Of a stretch of 64,000 nt of DNA, positions 35,247 through 49,258 are shown in pieces. Each line of letters starts with the position of its first letter. Position 1 is the stretch's first letter. Source of the DNA: Limonium bicolor (taxonomy: Eukaryota > Streptophyta > Magnoliopsida > Caryophyllales > Plumbaginaceae). The position numbers and the translations under genes were made by a program. The stretch is taken from the NCBI GenBank assembly GCA_023374045.1, contig CM041778.1, positions 94,428,839 to 94,492,838 of the forward strand, given 5' to 3'. The notes under the pieces are model-generated. The model searched no databases, had not been told where the DNA came from, and was given only the letters and a program-made list of their open reading frames with translations.

Positions 35247-38200
35247 TGAAATACCCCAAACCTTGGTATGTTGTGTAAATGTTAAACTATGGTATTTAAA
35301 GGCTAAAAAGTGCCTTAGAAACATAAATGAACCATTTAAACCATGGTAAAACACAATAAAACTCTAAGACACGGTTTGAGCAAAAACATGCTCTAAGCTT
35401 GGAGTGAACTTGGCTAGGACCCAAAGAGCCTACCAAGATTTGATAATATAAAATTATGATTTTATAAGGCTAATTAAGTCCTTAGGAAACCTTGGTAGAT
35501 AATGAAACCAAACAAAACACAAATAAATACCTTAAGGTCAATATGGGCTAAAATGTGCTCTAAGCTTGGGATAAATGTGTATAAGACCTAATGGTCATAC
35601 CTATGCCTTATTTATATGTTAATGAACATATTAAATCAATTACTAAAGAAAACCAAGCTTGAAAACAAGTTAAAACACAAAAAGTGCTTTAAGGAGTCTT
35701 AAAGCACGTTTTTGATAAATTGTCTTGTAAATGAGTTTTGAATGGCTAAATGTCCATCATTACTCTTTAATTAACATGTGTACTATATAGTATCACATTT
35801 GGAAGTCTATATCAATGGGAAATCAAAAATTTCACTTCTATGTGCCTTGTTTTGTGAATAGTGATTTTTATAAGCTAGTTTGTAACATATATTGTTATAA
35901 GTAATTAGATTGGTCAACAAAGACTATAATACCCTTCTAACTAAAAGGGGGGCCGGTTTTTAAGTGTGGTGACTCACCACTCTTGTTAACATATCAAATA
36001 AGTAAAGAATGACTAGTTAAGGTACTATTTGCTTTATAAGTTACAAATATCTTGTAAAAAGCAAGTCTATCTTCATTCTCCCTTCCTTTCTCATTTCACA
36101 CGGTTCCAACCTTCTCCTTCCTCCCTTCTTGCTGTTCTCTCACGGTAATACAGCACCACCACCATGGAAGTCCATCTTTAATCTCTTGCAAAATCTAGCT
36201 CACTTATCCAAATAAAAAACAAACACCACCAATCTCTTCCTCTCATCAAGCTCTTCATTTCTATCTTCTCAAAACTTTAAGAGCCCCATTTCGGTGCCAT
36301 GGAGTTCCACCATTGAAGGAGCTTGAGCTTGTCTTTCCACATATTATTGATCTCCTTTGCTTCTAGGTAAGGAATCTCAAAGAAAAATCAAGTTTCCTCC
36401 ATGTTTTGTGTGTGACCGAAAATACTCATTGATGGAGCTCTTGGTGTGACTTTGTTCTAGCTTCATTCCAATCTATTATGGACTAGGTGGAGTCCTCTCT
36501 TCATAGATATTCAAACTCCCTTCAAAGATCAAGGTAAAACAACTACATTAATGTTTTTGAAATAATGTAAACCTAGGGTTTACAATGAGATGAAGCATAA
36601 AGCTTATATACTCATTTCAATATTGGTATATTGTTTAGTAGTTGACAAGGAAAGAAATGCCTTACCGGTTTTAAGAGGAAACAAGAAAGAAGTTTGGGTG
36701 GAAAAGAGGTAAATATGCTATCTCAATGTGGTTTAATGCCTTAGTAGAAATGAGCTTATAATGCTTGCTAAAACTACCTAAAGAGCTAATGGTACATGAC
36801 TTAGGAAAATGTTCTCAAGGAGACTAGTAAAGGACATATGTCTTGTTGTGTGTATTTACAGGTCAAAGGCTTATATATTGTGGAGATTCAGTGTTTAAGG
36901 TTTATGTTATTTAAGGGCCTAAGAGCCATGTTATTTAAGGGCCTAAGTGCCAAGCAATTAAGTTTATGCACTATATTGTGATGTAGTGTAAACTTGGTGA
37001 AGTTATGTGTGTGAGAAAGTTCTTGATGGATTTTAGGTGTTCTTGTGTGATTAATGGAGAAAACAATGTGTTTTGGTCTAGTAATGTTCTAGGAGAACCC
37101 ATGTCAAAATTTAGGAAAATGTATAAGAAGTTCAAAGTGTTTTAAAGGAATTTTGGTGAACTAGGAAGTGTTCTAGAGTGTAATAAGGACTTAGGCATGA
37201 TCTTGAGGTTTAGGTATGTACCAAAGTCATTTTGGACTTAGTTAAAGACTTAGGCAAACTTTGGTAAATTGAGGAGAAAGTGTAAGCTTGGAAAAAGGAA
37301 TTGTAAGAGTGACATAAGGAGTTTTGTTTTGTAAGAAAGGATGTTTGGATGATGATGTTTGTGTGGAAGATATGTCCTGGTATAATGGTTAGAATAGGCA
37401 TGAAACATCATTTAAAAACCTAAGGAGAAGATACTATAAGTGTTAGAAGCTTTGGAGGAATTTGGTTAAGTGTTTAAAGACTTGGAAATTGAATGTTTTG
37501 CCGTGTCCGAACTTCCGTCCGGACATGGCAGTTCGGACAGGCTCTGTTGGGTAAAGGATTTTCTCACTCTCGAACTGTGTCCGAACTTGGGAAGTCCGGA
37601 CACAAGTTCGGACGTGACTGTTTCTATCTGGGATTTACTCTCGAACTGTGTCCGAACTTGGGAAGTCCGGACACAAGTTCGGACGTGTGTATGGTTTCAG
37701 TATTAGGTCGCGGCTTGCGTCCGAACTTGGAGGTTCAGACACAAGTTCGGACAAGGTGTTGTATGGGCCAAAACATTTGTTAAAGGTTATAAAATGATGG
37801 GGATTGATGGTTAATGATGTTATGAGGTTGTTGAGGACATTTGAAGTGAGTTATAATGATGGTTGAGTGGGTGAAAGGTTGTGTTAAAATGTAAAGTAAA
37901 ACAAGTTAAAATGTGAGGTCATGTCACTAAGTTAACGGGAAAGGTTATGAGCATTAGACTTTAAACAATCATGTTACCTCGATGTTAATAAAAGTACATG
38001 TAATGTTATCAGTTGTTCGAGAATTGCTCGGGGAACATGAGTGGACGTGGTAAAGTGGACTCCGGTGACAGGTATGGTTTTCTTGCAACCTGTCCTACCG
38101 GATTACACCGGCTTGTATGCCAATGTGTTTTTCTGAGTGTTGCCACCTTGTAAGATTAAAACATGTAATGAGTTTATAGTAATTCGTTTACGTGGCGAAC

Positions 38201-39708
38201 TTGGTCTCCGATACCGTTTAACCTCAAATATGTGTTAAACCTTAGCTAACCAAATCTAGGGATACATGAGTGATCGGTATTCGGAGTTAACGACCCAAAC
38301 CTTGGGAACGTTCTAACCACGGCTATGTGTGAGTTAGATGGATATTGTTGTTGTATGCAAGTGTGTGAACCTCCCTTGTGTGCTTAACTCGGTTATGATA
38401 CCGTATGGTGTGTGGATGTGGTAGACTCCATAATGGATCTCTAACTACTTATTTATAAGTATATATGTACTAATGGGGGGAGGAGTCCGGTCATGTTCCG
38501 GCCACGCGTGTGATGGACGGGAGTCGATGTCATATCCGGTTCGGCTCTCTTGGTGTATGTATAGGTTGTATTCCAATTTGGTTTCTACCTTCCCTTAGCT
38601 TATCCAAAGCTAGTTACTGACTCACGTCGGGCCACAGGGGCATACGAATGTTATTTCGGTGTGCTTGGGATTACTATATCCGACACACCTTGGGTTTAAG
38701 TTAACCGTTCGATATAACTGGACGGTAACGAGGTTGGTAACGAGCTTAGCATGAGATTGGCAACAATCTCTAGGCTCACTATGTATACTAACTATGGTGG
38801 AAGGTTCCTTGTGTGAACCGATCTTATGGTGTTTTGTGTTGATATTGTGCTAGGCAATTTCCCTTGCTATGCTATGATATGTATACGTTAGGTGTTTAAA
38901 ATGAATGCGATGTTATCATGTGTACGCCGAAACAAGAAAGGTTTTGTTCTGTTTTGTTATGTGAGGAATGAGATATGTTGTAGGATATGGAGTGTGTGGA
39001 TCATGGAAATGAATCCCAGTTGTGACAGGAGGCGTTTAAGGATAACCCGATTAATGGGTACGTGTCGTTCATTAAGGAAGTAGCTCCGTTTTTAGAGGAG
39101 AGCCACTCTAGGGTTAAAGGAATCATTGGATGATTTGTTAAGTGTGGATGTGTTGGATATATGTTGAGCCCTATTGTTGGGTGTATGCAAAGTGTTGTGT
39201 GTTTATTTTGTATGCATGATTTAAATATATCAACTGCATGCTAAGACGACAATTAGTTGTGCGTGGCCCGGTAGCATGCGGGCTGCGGGATTACCATACC
39301 AGCAAAGGTGCTGAGCCCCTTGGGGGCCACCCTTTCTCTCCTTTTCTAATTCAGGTACAAGGAGCTGGAAGCCGTTCGAGAGTAGGACGGGGTAGATGTT
39401 TATACATGGGTAGCCATTTAAATGGCGTAAGCATTGTAGGCGTAGTAAGACCGAAATTGTTATCGGCATCAGTTTATAAATACTCGGTATGGTTGAAAGA
39501 TGTATGTTGTTCTTGTTAATGGAAGGGGATAGTATTATGTAGTCGCTCGGGAATTTAGCCCATCAGACCGGTACAATGTTTATGTATTAGCCTTGTTAGC
39601 CACGTTGGGTGGTTAACGGCGTGTAACACCATTGAATTAAGTAATGTGATGAGTTGAATTTTCCGCTGCAGTTTAATGTTATGTGTACGGTGGTAGTTGG
39701 GTGTTACA
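35247..39708 (+). repeat. LARD LTR 2 (4,462 bp, chimeric)
   Basis: Shared by both internal domains. From its start to about 2.45 kb it carries the variants of LTR 3 (for example GTATGTTGTGTAAATG, AAACTCTAAGACACGG, TATTAGGTCGCGG). From about 2.8 kb on, most diagnostic substitutions match LTR 1 (CTCCGGTGACAGG, GGTCTCCGATACC, GATACCGTATGG, GGGTACGTGTCG, CATCAGACCGG, CCGCTGCAG). Confidence 0.93.
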
Positions 39709-39713
39709 AAAAG

Positions 39714-39725
39714 TGGTATCAGAGC
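39714..39725 (+). other. Primer binding site of LARD domain 2
   Basis: TGGTATCAGAGC, five bases after LTR 2, within the same perfect hairpin as in domain 1. Confidence 0.92.
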
Positions 39726-42700
39726 GAAGTATCGCTCTGATGACTGAATTACCGAGCTTAGGAAGTACCGAGTTAGGATTTTAGTACTTTGGGTTAAGGG
39801 TTGAGTGATAGCGTGAGAGATACGCTAGTAAGGAACTACCAGTGAATACTGGAAACCTACTATATCCTTCCCGCCCTCCACAATCCCTGTTATATAACTT
39901 GGGAAACAACGCCAGAGAGATGGAAGTCCACTCTTACTCGGGAATACCCGATCTGGCTGTTATTAAACACATCTAAAGGTACGGAGAACCTGTCATACGG
40001 TAGATCCCGAAAACTGGGAATCCGGAGACGGTTCCCATCTAAACAGTGTTAACCGCATTTCATAGCGAAGAGCGAAGAATCAGTGTACAGAAGAATAGAA
40101 TTTCCGGCAACCTGGGTCGACATGCAGAGCAGTCGAGAATAACCAGCTTGCAACGCACTGACCGTGCAACAGGCAAGAAGTGGATTAGTGAAACCCGAGA
40201 CGAATGTCTATGGGACCACAGTTGGTAAGTAATACACCAACGTATACCAACCAACTAAGGAACTATAACGTAGTGCCCAAACAAGAGACAAGTCTCAGTA
40301 ACCACGACGATGCGTGGAACGGGCTACAAAGAGAAAAAATGCTAAGTAAAAAGGGGACTCCAAGAATGGGAGACACCCCAGTTGATAACTATTATGTGAA
40401 TACAGTGAGAAGTTACCCAAAGGTTATTGTCGAGACCGTAAGAACAAATAAGGGCCAACAAGGCCACTGATGATAGTGCGGGTAAAAACAATACCACAAC
40501 CGGTATGTGTTGAACCGATAGCCAGTTAGCATGGCGCACTTGCCATAGCAAGTGCTGCTATAACAGGGCTATTCGGGAAATTTATAACCACTACAAAGTA
40601 CTTGGAAAAGTACAATAAAGTTAAATGTGATTGTCATAACAGTGGAAGGGCCTGCTAGCCTAACCTCTGTAATTGTAAGTACACCAGTCAGCAAGAAGCT
40701 AGACTTGGCTAAGGTAAGAAGATGTTGTGAAACCATGAAAATTTTTCTTTCAACCCAGATTTATTCAAACCCTTTTCTTTTCAAAACCAAATTTTCTTTC
40801 AAACCAACACTTCTTTCCAACCTTCTTTTAAACCAAACCAGTAAAACCAAGGGCAGATGATAAGATACAACAGTGGATAAACTTTCCTTCGATTAAGTTC
40901 GGGAAGCACGGGACGCATATTGTCAAGGGACAATATAAGGGAGTTGACAACAGAATACTTCACCTAGGCGTGTGACGGACACTACGAGTGTACCAACTGA
41001 ATTGTGGGACGACCGCACTCCGATAGGAGCTTGTGGGCCTGACAGACCTACTTATGGGTTAGTTGGGTAGGTAGCAATGTATCATTATGGTACCCCACAT
41101 ATGTATACGAGTGGAGTCCGAAACACGGGAAGTAGTCGACTCCGTCTACGGTCAGCAGTATAAATCAAACAAGAGCTAGAGATTACAAGGAATGGTTGAA
41201 GTTAAGGAACTCAGTTAAGTTAACGAGACTAAAGGAATTAGTGAATTCCTTTCAAGGAAATGTTTAAGAGTCAGGAGGTGCGAAGTGCACTAACTGAATG
41301 TAAAGACATCTTATATAACTTAAGGATCCTCAGGGATAAACGTGATAGCTGGAATGGTGACCCAGCCTAATGTGGACACATTAATGTGCAATGAACGGGA
41401 TGAAACTCCCAAAATGAGTACCTACACTGTCAGGAAATGTTGATCTTCACAGAAGAAGATAATAACCAGTGAAGAACGCGAAAAGGCGTGGCTAACGGAA
41501 TGTACCCATGAGTGCAAGCCAGATGTAATGGCATATGTTAGTAACACCGGGAGCAATCCTTGAGGGGTGTTTGGATTAAACATTGTTAGATGGAACAATA
41601 TAACAGAAACACAAGATTTGGAACAATTACCCGGATTAAACACTGAAGGTAAACCCACTTAAAAGTAGGACCCTAAGTTGCCAAAGAGACAACTTGGAAG
41701 GAATCGTGACGGTAAGGCTTATAAGCCACAACAACTTGTGTTATGTAATGTGATCGGTTGCAGAAGTATATGTTACATAAGGAAATAGAGCGGAGAACGA
41801 ACCACTGCATTAAGAGTGGGGATACCTCTCGATATTGTGAAACCGCAGGAGCGGTAGTTAGGTGAACCAAGTTCAAGAGATATGTCAGGGATTAACCATA
41901 TTGTTGCTACCCAAGAGTGATTTGCATGAGACTAATACGAAAGGAAATGTTTGTACCAGTTGTGTAGACAGGAAGAGTGATAAGTTTGATAGCAACCACC
42001 ACAGGTGTGTGATGCTGAATGTGTAGCGAACAACGCTCAAGGAACATAAAGGCTAAAAAAAAATAGTATATTCAAAAAAATCAGCCAAATAAGTGGCCAG
42101 ATAAACCCAGTGTAATAGCGGAAGCTAATATAATAGCGGATGCAGTATAAGTTGATGTTGTATAATGAGTAAGGATACGGTGCGCAATAAGCGACCGTTG
42201 TATGAGTATTGTTAGATGATAAAATGGTGAGTGAGCAGAGTTATGAGTTAACCCCAGTGGAGGTACAACAGTAAGTGATAGCAAAGGAACCGAGCAGTAA
42301 GCCGGGAAGCAAGTGTTATGTGATAAGAATTTCAGTGAAACACAGTGAAAATTCCATTGGCAATCGCATAAGAGATTTACTGTCAAGAGTTTACGCCTCT
42401 GCACTCTGTATGACTGAGTGTTTTGGTATTGCACTTGCGCAGTAATGATCAAGTGGGATAGCTAGGATTTGGGAAATGTTAATTGTGGTGGATGTAGGAA
42501 GAAACCTATAATACTATAATGATCAATGCATAAGAAATGCAAGGTCATACCAATGGAAGAGTACTTGTACGAAACCAAATGTGGAGGTATGATAAGAATA
42601 AGTGATAACACTGGCACTAAATACCAAATGTCGGTATGAAATATACCCCAAGTGTGGGAAATAACCGAGAGAGCACTACACATTAGGTAGTAGCTCAATC

Positions 42701-44622
42701 TCAACCGACAGTAAGTCGGTAGAAGCAAGTCAATCATTGTGAATTACATAGTAGTTACGCTGTAAGCTATTGGAGAAGTGGATGGAAAGTTTTGGAACTC
42801 ACCGAATTCGCTCAGGGTAAGAGGTACCATGCGTCGGTTGAGAAACCATTGTTACCTAGATAAGGGTAATACATTAGAGATGCATAATACAGTAACAGTA
42901 ACGAATGGGGCAAACTAGATCTATAATTACCAGAGTTGCGCAACAGAGGCCAGGGAGCCCATACACCAGATACTGAATATACATGGTGAATATGAATAAA
43001 TGGCTAGTTATCAATGCTTAAAAGCCTCACAGGCCAGGACCGAAACCGGTTATGAATTAGAACTCCAATGCGAATTCTTGGTTTAGGGACTAAACCGCCA
43101 ATATGGTTAAGATCCTCTAATCAGAATCCATTGTGTAATAGACCGCGTGGAAGTCAAAACACTTCACGACGACAGAACATTTTAAGCCAATGTTTAGTGA
43201 TTGATTACGTGGGTGTAATCCCTTTTAAGGGGGGTAGAGCGCAAAACCACTTAGTGTGTTTTACCGTACAAGTGTACGTGAACGGGGTTGTGCATAGCAC
43301 AAAATGATTTGTTATGATGGTTGGCGCATGTGTTATATAAACATACGCATTTATTTGTGGTTAAATTGTGGTAATTGCGCACAGAAGATGCGAATACCAT
43401 TGTGGGAAGTGTGTTTATTTTGTTAACAGTGGTGTGTGAGAGTACAAGTGGAAGGGAGTAAAGAAACTCCCGGGGAACTAAAACCCCGACGGTGCATAAA
43501 TGTAAACCATGTATTGTATTTTGATAAAAAAATATGTATATATATATACAGCTGTTGTGATTTATGAAGGGGTATGAGACCGACATAGAACCTAGTGAGA
43601 ATTAAATTCCCTAGGTAACTTGAATTAAGTTGGATTTGGGTGATGATTGATAGACGGAGTTCTATCCCTCGGAGATGTAATGATTATGACTAGAAGGATT
43701 TAAAGATAGAAAATGGGATACGCTTGAATTAGTTGTTGGTTGAAAAAGAAGTGGGAGGTGAAACTTGATTATCATGAGATCAAGGGAAGCCGAACACAAA
43801 TTGGGGTGGAAAGATAGTTCAACACTGATGCTGATCACATCAGGGTTGGATGACTCTTGAAGCTCCCTGTAAGTGGTCACAAACAACCATGTTAAGAAAA
43901 AATACAAGGAGCATAAATTGGACTTGGAGTTGTGTGGTGTTTTCAAAAGGATTTTCAATTGGTGTTTTCAAACAATCGATTAATATTTTGAATAAAAGAT
44001 CTTCTTATACTTAACCTAGTAAAGAATATTTTTGTAGTACTTGCTCACGAGCTGAGGACGTATGAGCCTTTGTCTTCGGACCGGTGACATGAGAAGTATA
44101 TATGTTAAAAATTAAGTGAATGTTTTGATCTCCCAAAGGAACGGGGACCAGAAGGTGTCCATCGCGACCGGGTTCTGCGGGATCACAGTGTATATGTACT
44201 CAACGTGGGATTCGAACCCATGGAGAGATGGAAAAGGTATTTCTGTTTGATATACATGCTAAGACATGTTGTGTGGAATAAGTAATAAATATTATTTTAG
44301 ACCTTGAGTTCTAATGTGGGTGGGTTCTGAATTGATTGTGTTACCCGGGCCTACGAGTCCAAATGTGGTTATGTCACCCAGACCTAAGAGTCTGAGGGAT
44401 ATTATGTAAGTGCAAGTGTGGTGAAGGTACCCGGACCATTAAGTCCGAGGTTACCATGTGAGTATGATATTTTATGTATAATGTGGATATGTTGCCCGGA
44501 CCATTAAGTCCGAGGTTGGATGTAAAGGGTGGCTGGTAATGGAAGTTTTATGGCTATAAGTAATTCCCGTATTCTAATCCAATGATGCGAGGAAATGTGA
44601 ACTTCGAGGACGAAGTTCTTTT

Positions 44623-44635
44623 AAGGGGGGTAGAT
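44623..44635 (+). other. Polypurine tract of LARD domain 2
   Basis: AAGGGGGGTAGAT immediately before LTR 3. Confidence 0.9.
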
Positions 44636-47600
44636 TGAAATACCCCAAACCTTGGTATGTTGTGTAAATGTTAAACTATGGTATTTAAAGGCTAAAAAGT
44701 GCCTTAGAAACATAAATGAACCATTTAAACCATGGTAAAACACAATAAAACTCTAAGACACGGTTTGAGCAAAAACATGCTCTAAGCTTGGAGTGAACTT
44801 GGCTAGGACCCAAAGAGCCTACCAAGATTTGATAATATAAAATTATGATTTTATAAGGCTAATTAAGTCCTTAGGAAACCTTGGTAGATAATGAAACCAA
44901 ACAAAACACAATAAATACCTTAAGGTCAATATGGGCTAAAATGTGCTCTAAGCTTGGGATAAATGTGTATAAGACCTAATGGTCATACTATGCCTTATTT
45001 ATATGTTAATGAACATATTAAATCAATTACTAAAGAAAACCAAGCTTGAAAACAAGTTAAAACACAAAAAGTGCTTTAAGGAGTCTTAAAGCACGTTTTT
45101 GATAAATTGTCTTGTAAATGAGTTTTGAATGGCTAAATGTCCATCATTACTCTTTAATTAACATGTGGTATATAGTATCACATTTGGAAGTCTATATCAA
45201 TGGGAAATCAAAAATTTCACTTCTATGTGCCTTGTTTTGTGAATAGTGATTTTTATAAGCTAGTTTGTAACATATATTGTTATAAGTAATTAGATTGGTC
45301 AACAAAGACTATAATACCCTTCTAACTAAAAGGGGGGCCGGTTTTTAAGTGTGGTGACTCACCACTCTTGTTAACATATCAAATAAGTAAAGAATGACTA
45401 GTTAAGGTACTATTTGCTTTATAAGTTACAAATATCTTGTAAAAAGCAAGTCTATCTTCATTCTCCCTTCCTTTCTCATTTCACACGGTTCCAACCTTCT
45501 TTTCCTCCCTTCTTGCTGTTCTCTCACGGTAATACAGCACCACCATGGAAGTCCATCTTTAATCTCTTGCAAAATCTAGCTCACTTATCCAAATCAAAAA
45601 CAAACACCACCAACTTCCTCTCATCAAGCTCTTCATTTTATCTTCTCAAAACTTTAAGAGCCCCATTTCGGTGCCATGGAGTTCCACCATTGAAGGAGCT
45701 TGAGCTTGTCTTTCCACATATTATTGATCTCCTTTGCTTCTAGGTAAGGAATCTCAAAGAAAAATCAAGTTTCCTCCATGTTTTGTGTGTGACCGAAAAT
45801 ACTCATTGATGGAGCTCTTGGTGTGACTTTGTTCTAGCTTCATTCCAATCTCTTATGGACTAGGTGGAGTCCTCTCTTCATAGATATTCAAACTCCCTTC
45901 AAAGATCAAGGTAAAACAACTACATTAATGTTTTTGAAATAATGTAACCTAGGGTTTACAATGAGATGAAGCATAAAGCTTATATACTCATTTCAATATT
46001 GGTATATTGTTTAGTAGTTGACAAGGAAAGAAATGCCTTACCGGTTTTAAGAGGAAACAAGAAAGAAGTTTGGGTGGAAAAGAGGTAAATATGCTATCTC
46101 AATGTGGTTTAATGCCTTAGTAGAAATGAGCTTATAATGCTTGCTAAAACTACCTAAAGAGCTAATGGTACATGACTTAGGAAAATGTTCTCAAGGAGAC
46201 TAGTAAAGGACATATGTCTTGTTGTGTGTATTTACAGGTCAAAGGCTTATATATTGTGGAGATTCAGTGTTTAAGGTTTATGTTATTTAAGGTCCTAAGA
46301 GCCATGTTATTTAAGGGCCTAAGTGCCAAGCAATTAAGTTTATGCACTATATTGTGATGTAGTGTAAACTTGGTGAAGTTATGTGTGTGAGAAAGTTCTT
46401 GATGGATTTTAGGTGTTCTTGTGTGATTAATGGAGAAAACAATGTGTTTTGGTCTAGTAATGTTCTAGGAGAACCCATGTCAAAATTTAGGAAAATGTAT
46501 AAGAAGTTCAAGTGTTTTAAAGGAATTTTGGTGAACTAGGAAGTGTTCTAGAGTGTAATAAGACTAGGAAGTGTTTAGTAGTGTAATAAGGACTTAGGCA
46601 AACTTTGGAAATTGAGAGAAAGTGTTAGGCAAACTTTGGTAAATTGAGGAGAAAGTGTAAGCTTGGAAAAAGGAATTGTAAGAGTGACATAAGGAGTTTT
46701 GTTTTGTAAGAAAGGATGTTTGGATGATGATGTTTGTGTGGAAGATATGTCCTGGTATAATGGTTAGAATAGGCATGAAACATCATTTAAAAACCTAAGG
46801 AGAAGATACTATAAGTGTTAGAAGCTTTGGAGGAATTTGGTTAAGTGTTTAAAGACTTGGAAATTGAATGTTTTGCCGTGTCCGAACTTCCGTCCGGACA
46901 TGGCAGTTCGGACAGGCTCTGTTGGGTAAAGGATTTTCTCACTCTCGAACTGTGTCCGAACTTGGGAAGTCCGGACACAAGTTCGGACGTGACTGTTTCT
47001 ATCTGGGATTTACTCTCGAACTGTGTCCGAACTTGGGAAGTCCGGACACAAGTTCGGACGTGTGTATGGTTTCAGTATTAGGTCGCGGCTTGCGTCCGAA
47101 CTTGGAGGTTCAGACACAAGTTCGGACAAGGTGTTGTATGGGCCAAAACATTTGTTAAAGGTTATAAAATGATGGGGATTGATGGTTAATGATGTTATGA
47201 GGTTGTTGAGGACATTTGAAGTGAGTTATAATGATGGTTGAGTGGGTGAAAGGTTGTGTTAAAATGTAAAGTAAAACAAGTTAAAATGTGAGGTCATGTC
47301 ACTAAGTTAACGGGAAAGGTTATGAGCATTAGACTTTAAACAATCATGTTACCTCGATGTTAATAAAAGTACATGTAATGTTATCAGTTGTTCGAGAATT
47401 GCTCGGGGAACATGAGTGGACGTGGTAAAGTGGACTCCGATGACAGGTATGGTTTTCTTGCAACCTGTGTCCTACCGGATTACACCGGCTTGTATGCCAA
47501 TGTGTTTTTCTGAGTGTTGCCACCTTGTAAGATTAAAACATGTAATGAGTTTATAGTAATTCGTTTACGTGGCGAACTTGGTCCCCGATACCGTTTAACC

Positions 47601-49093
47601 TCAAATATGTGTTAAACCTTAGCTAACCAAATCTAGGGACACATGAGTGATCGGTATTCGGAGTTAACGACCCAAACCTTGGGAACGTTCTAACCACGGC
47701 TATGTGTGAGTTAGATGGATATTGTTGTTGTATGCAAGTGTGTGAACCTCCCTTGTGTGCTTAACTCGGTTATGATACTGTATGGTGTGTGGATGTGGTA
47801 GACTCCATAATGGATCTCTAACTACTTATTTATAAGTATATATGTACTAATGTGGGGTGAGGAGTCCGGTCATGTTCCGGCCACGCGTGTGATGGACGGG
47901 AGTCGATGTCATATCCGGTTCGGCTCTCTTGGTGTATGTATAGGTTGTATTCCAATTTGGTTTCTACCTTCCCTTAGCTTATCCAAAGCTAGTTACTGAC
48001 TCACGTCGGGCCACAGGGGCATACGAATGTTATTTCGGTGTGCTTGGGATTACTATATCCGACACACCTTGGGTTTAAGTTAACCGTTCGATATAACTGG
48101 ACGGTAACGAGGTTGGTAACGAGCTTAGCATGAGATTGGCAACAATCTCTAGGCTCACTATGTATACTAACTATGGTGGAAGGTTCCTTGTGTGAACCGA
48201 TCTTATGGTGTTTTGTGTTGATATTGTGCTAGGCAATTTCCCTTGCTATGCTATGATATGTATACGTTAGGTGTTTAAAATGAATGCGATGTTATCATGT
48301 GTACGCCGAAACAAGAAAGGTTTTGTTCTGTTTTGTTATGTGAGGAATGAGATATGTTGTAGGATATGGAGTGTGTGGATCATGGAAATGAATCCCAGTT
48401 GTGACAGGAGGCGTTTAAGGATAACCCGATTAATGGGTATGTGTCGTTCATTAAGGAAGTAGCTCCGTTTTTAGAGGAGAGCCACTCTAGGGTTAAAGGA
48501 ATCATTGGATGATTTGTTAAGTGTGGATGTGTTGGATATATGTTGAGCCCTATTGTTGGGTGTATGCAAAGTGTTGTGTGTTTATGGTTTGTATGCATGA
48601 TTTAAATATAATCAACTGCATGCTAAGACGACAATTAGTTGTGTGTGGCCCGGTAGCATGCGGGCTGCGGGATTACCATACCAGCAAAGGTGCTGAGCCC
48701 CTTGGGGGCCACCCTTTCTCTCCTTTTCTAATTCAGGTACAAGGAGCTGGAAGCCGTTCGAGAGTAGGACGGGGTAGATGTTTATACATGGGTAGCCATT
48801 TAAATGGCGTAAGCATTGTAGGCGTAGTAAGACCGAAATTGTTATCGGCATCAGTTTATAAATACTCGGTATGGTTGAAAGATGTATGTTGTTGTTCTTG
48901 TTAATGGAAGGGGATAGTATTATGTAGTCGCTCGGGAATTTAGCCCATCAGCCCGGTACAATGTTTATGTATTAGCCTTGTTAGCCACGTGGGTGGTTAA
49001 CGGCGTGTAACACCATTGAATTAAGTAATGTGATGAGTTGAATTTTCCGCTGTAGTTTAATGTTATGTGTACGGTGGTAGTTGGGGTGTTACA
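44636..49093 (+). repeat. LARD LTR 3 (4,458 bp)
   Basis: Ends GGGGTGTTACA, followed by the ATTTT duplication and the resumption of the Athila LTR (CTGCAGTTGACACATAAAATG). Has a small local rearrangement near 46,560-46,640, where an AGGAAGTGTT...AAACTTTGG segment is partly repeated compared with LTRs 1 and 2. Confidence 0.95.
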
Positions 49094-49098
49094 ATTTT

Positions 49099-49242
49099 CT
49101 GCAGTTGACACATAAAATGTATCAGTTCACATCAAAACATAAAATTAAGGAAAAACATATGATAAGTGAGAAATATGACATGAATTGTTGTGAAAATAGG
49201 AAGAATTATAGCCCTAATAGTAGATATATTTCACACTTATCA
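49099..49242 (-). repeat. Athila 3' LTR, inner part
   Basis: Continues the LTR interrupted at 25,877 and ends ...CACACTTATCA. It matches 58,237-58,381 of the intact partner. Confidence 0.95.
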
Positions 49243-49258
49243 AACTTCCTCACACTTA
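49243..49258 (-). other. Athila polypurine tract
   Basis: On the minus strand TAAGTGTGAGGAAGTT directly before the LTR start TGATAAGTG, with GAGGACAAGCAAACGC upstream, a context usual for Athila elements. Confidence 0.85.

Larger units (their letters stand above)
39709..44635 (+). mobile_element. LARD internal domain 2 (4.93 kb, non-coding)
   Basis: Second copy of the domain with its own primer site, hairpins and polypurine tract. Collinear with domain 1 over its full length. Confidence 0.9.
25878..49093 (+). mobile_element. Three-LTR LARD array (LTR-internal-LTR-internal-LTR), 23.2 kb
   Basis: Non-autonomous Ty3/gypsy-type element with very long LTRs and non-coding internal domains. LTRs at 25,878-30,329, 35,247-39,708 and 44,636-49,093. 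Internal domains at 30,330-35,246 and 39,709-44,635. The whole array has one target duplication, ATTTT (25,873-25,877 and 49,094-49,098), inside the Athila 3' LTR. LTRs start TGAAATACCCC and end GGGGTGTTACA. Each internal domain has an initiator-Met primer site and a polypurine tract. No gag, protease, reverse transcriptase or integrase segment was recognised on either strand. The only open frames are short and not conserved as proteins. Movement would require enzymes from another element. Confidence 0.93.
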
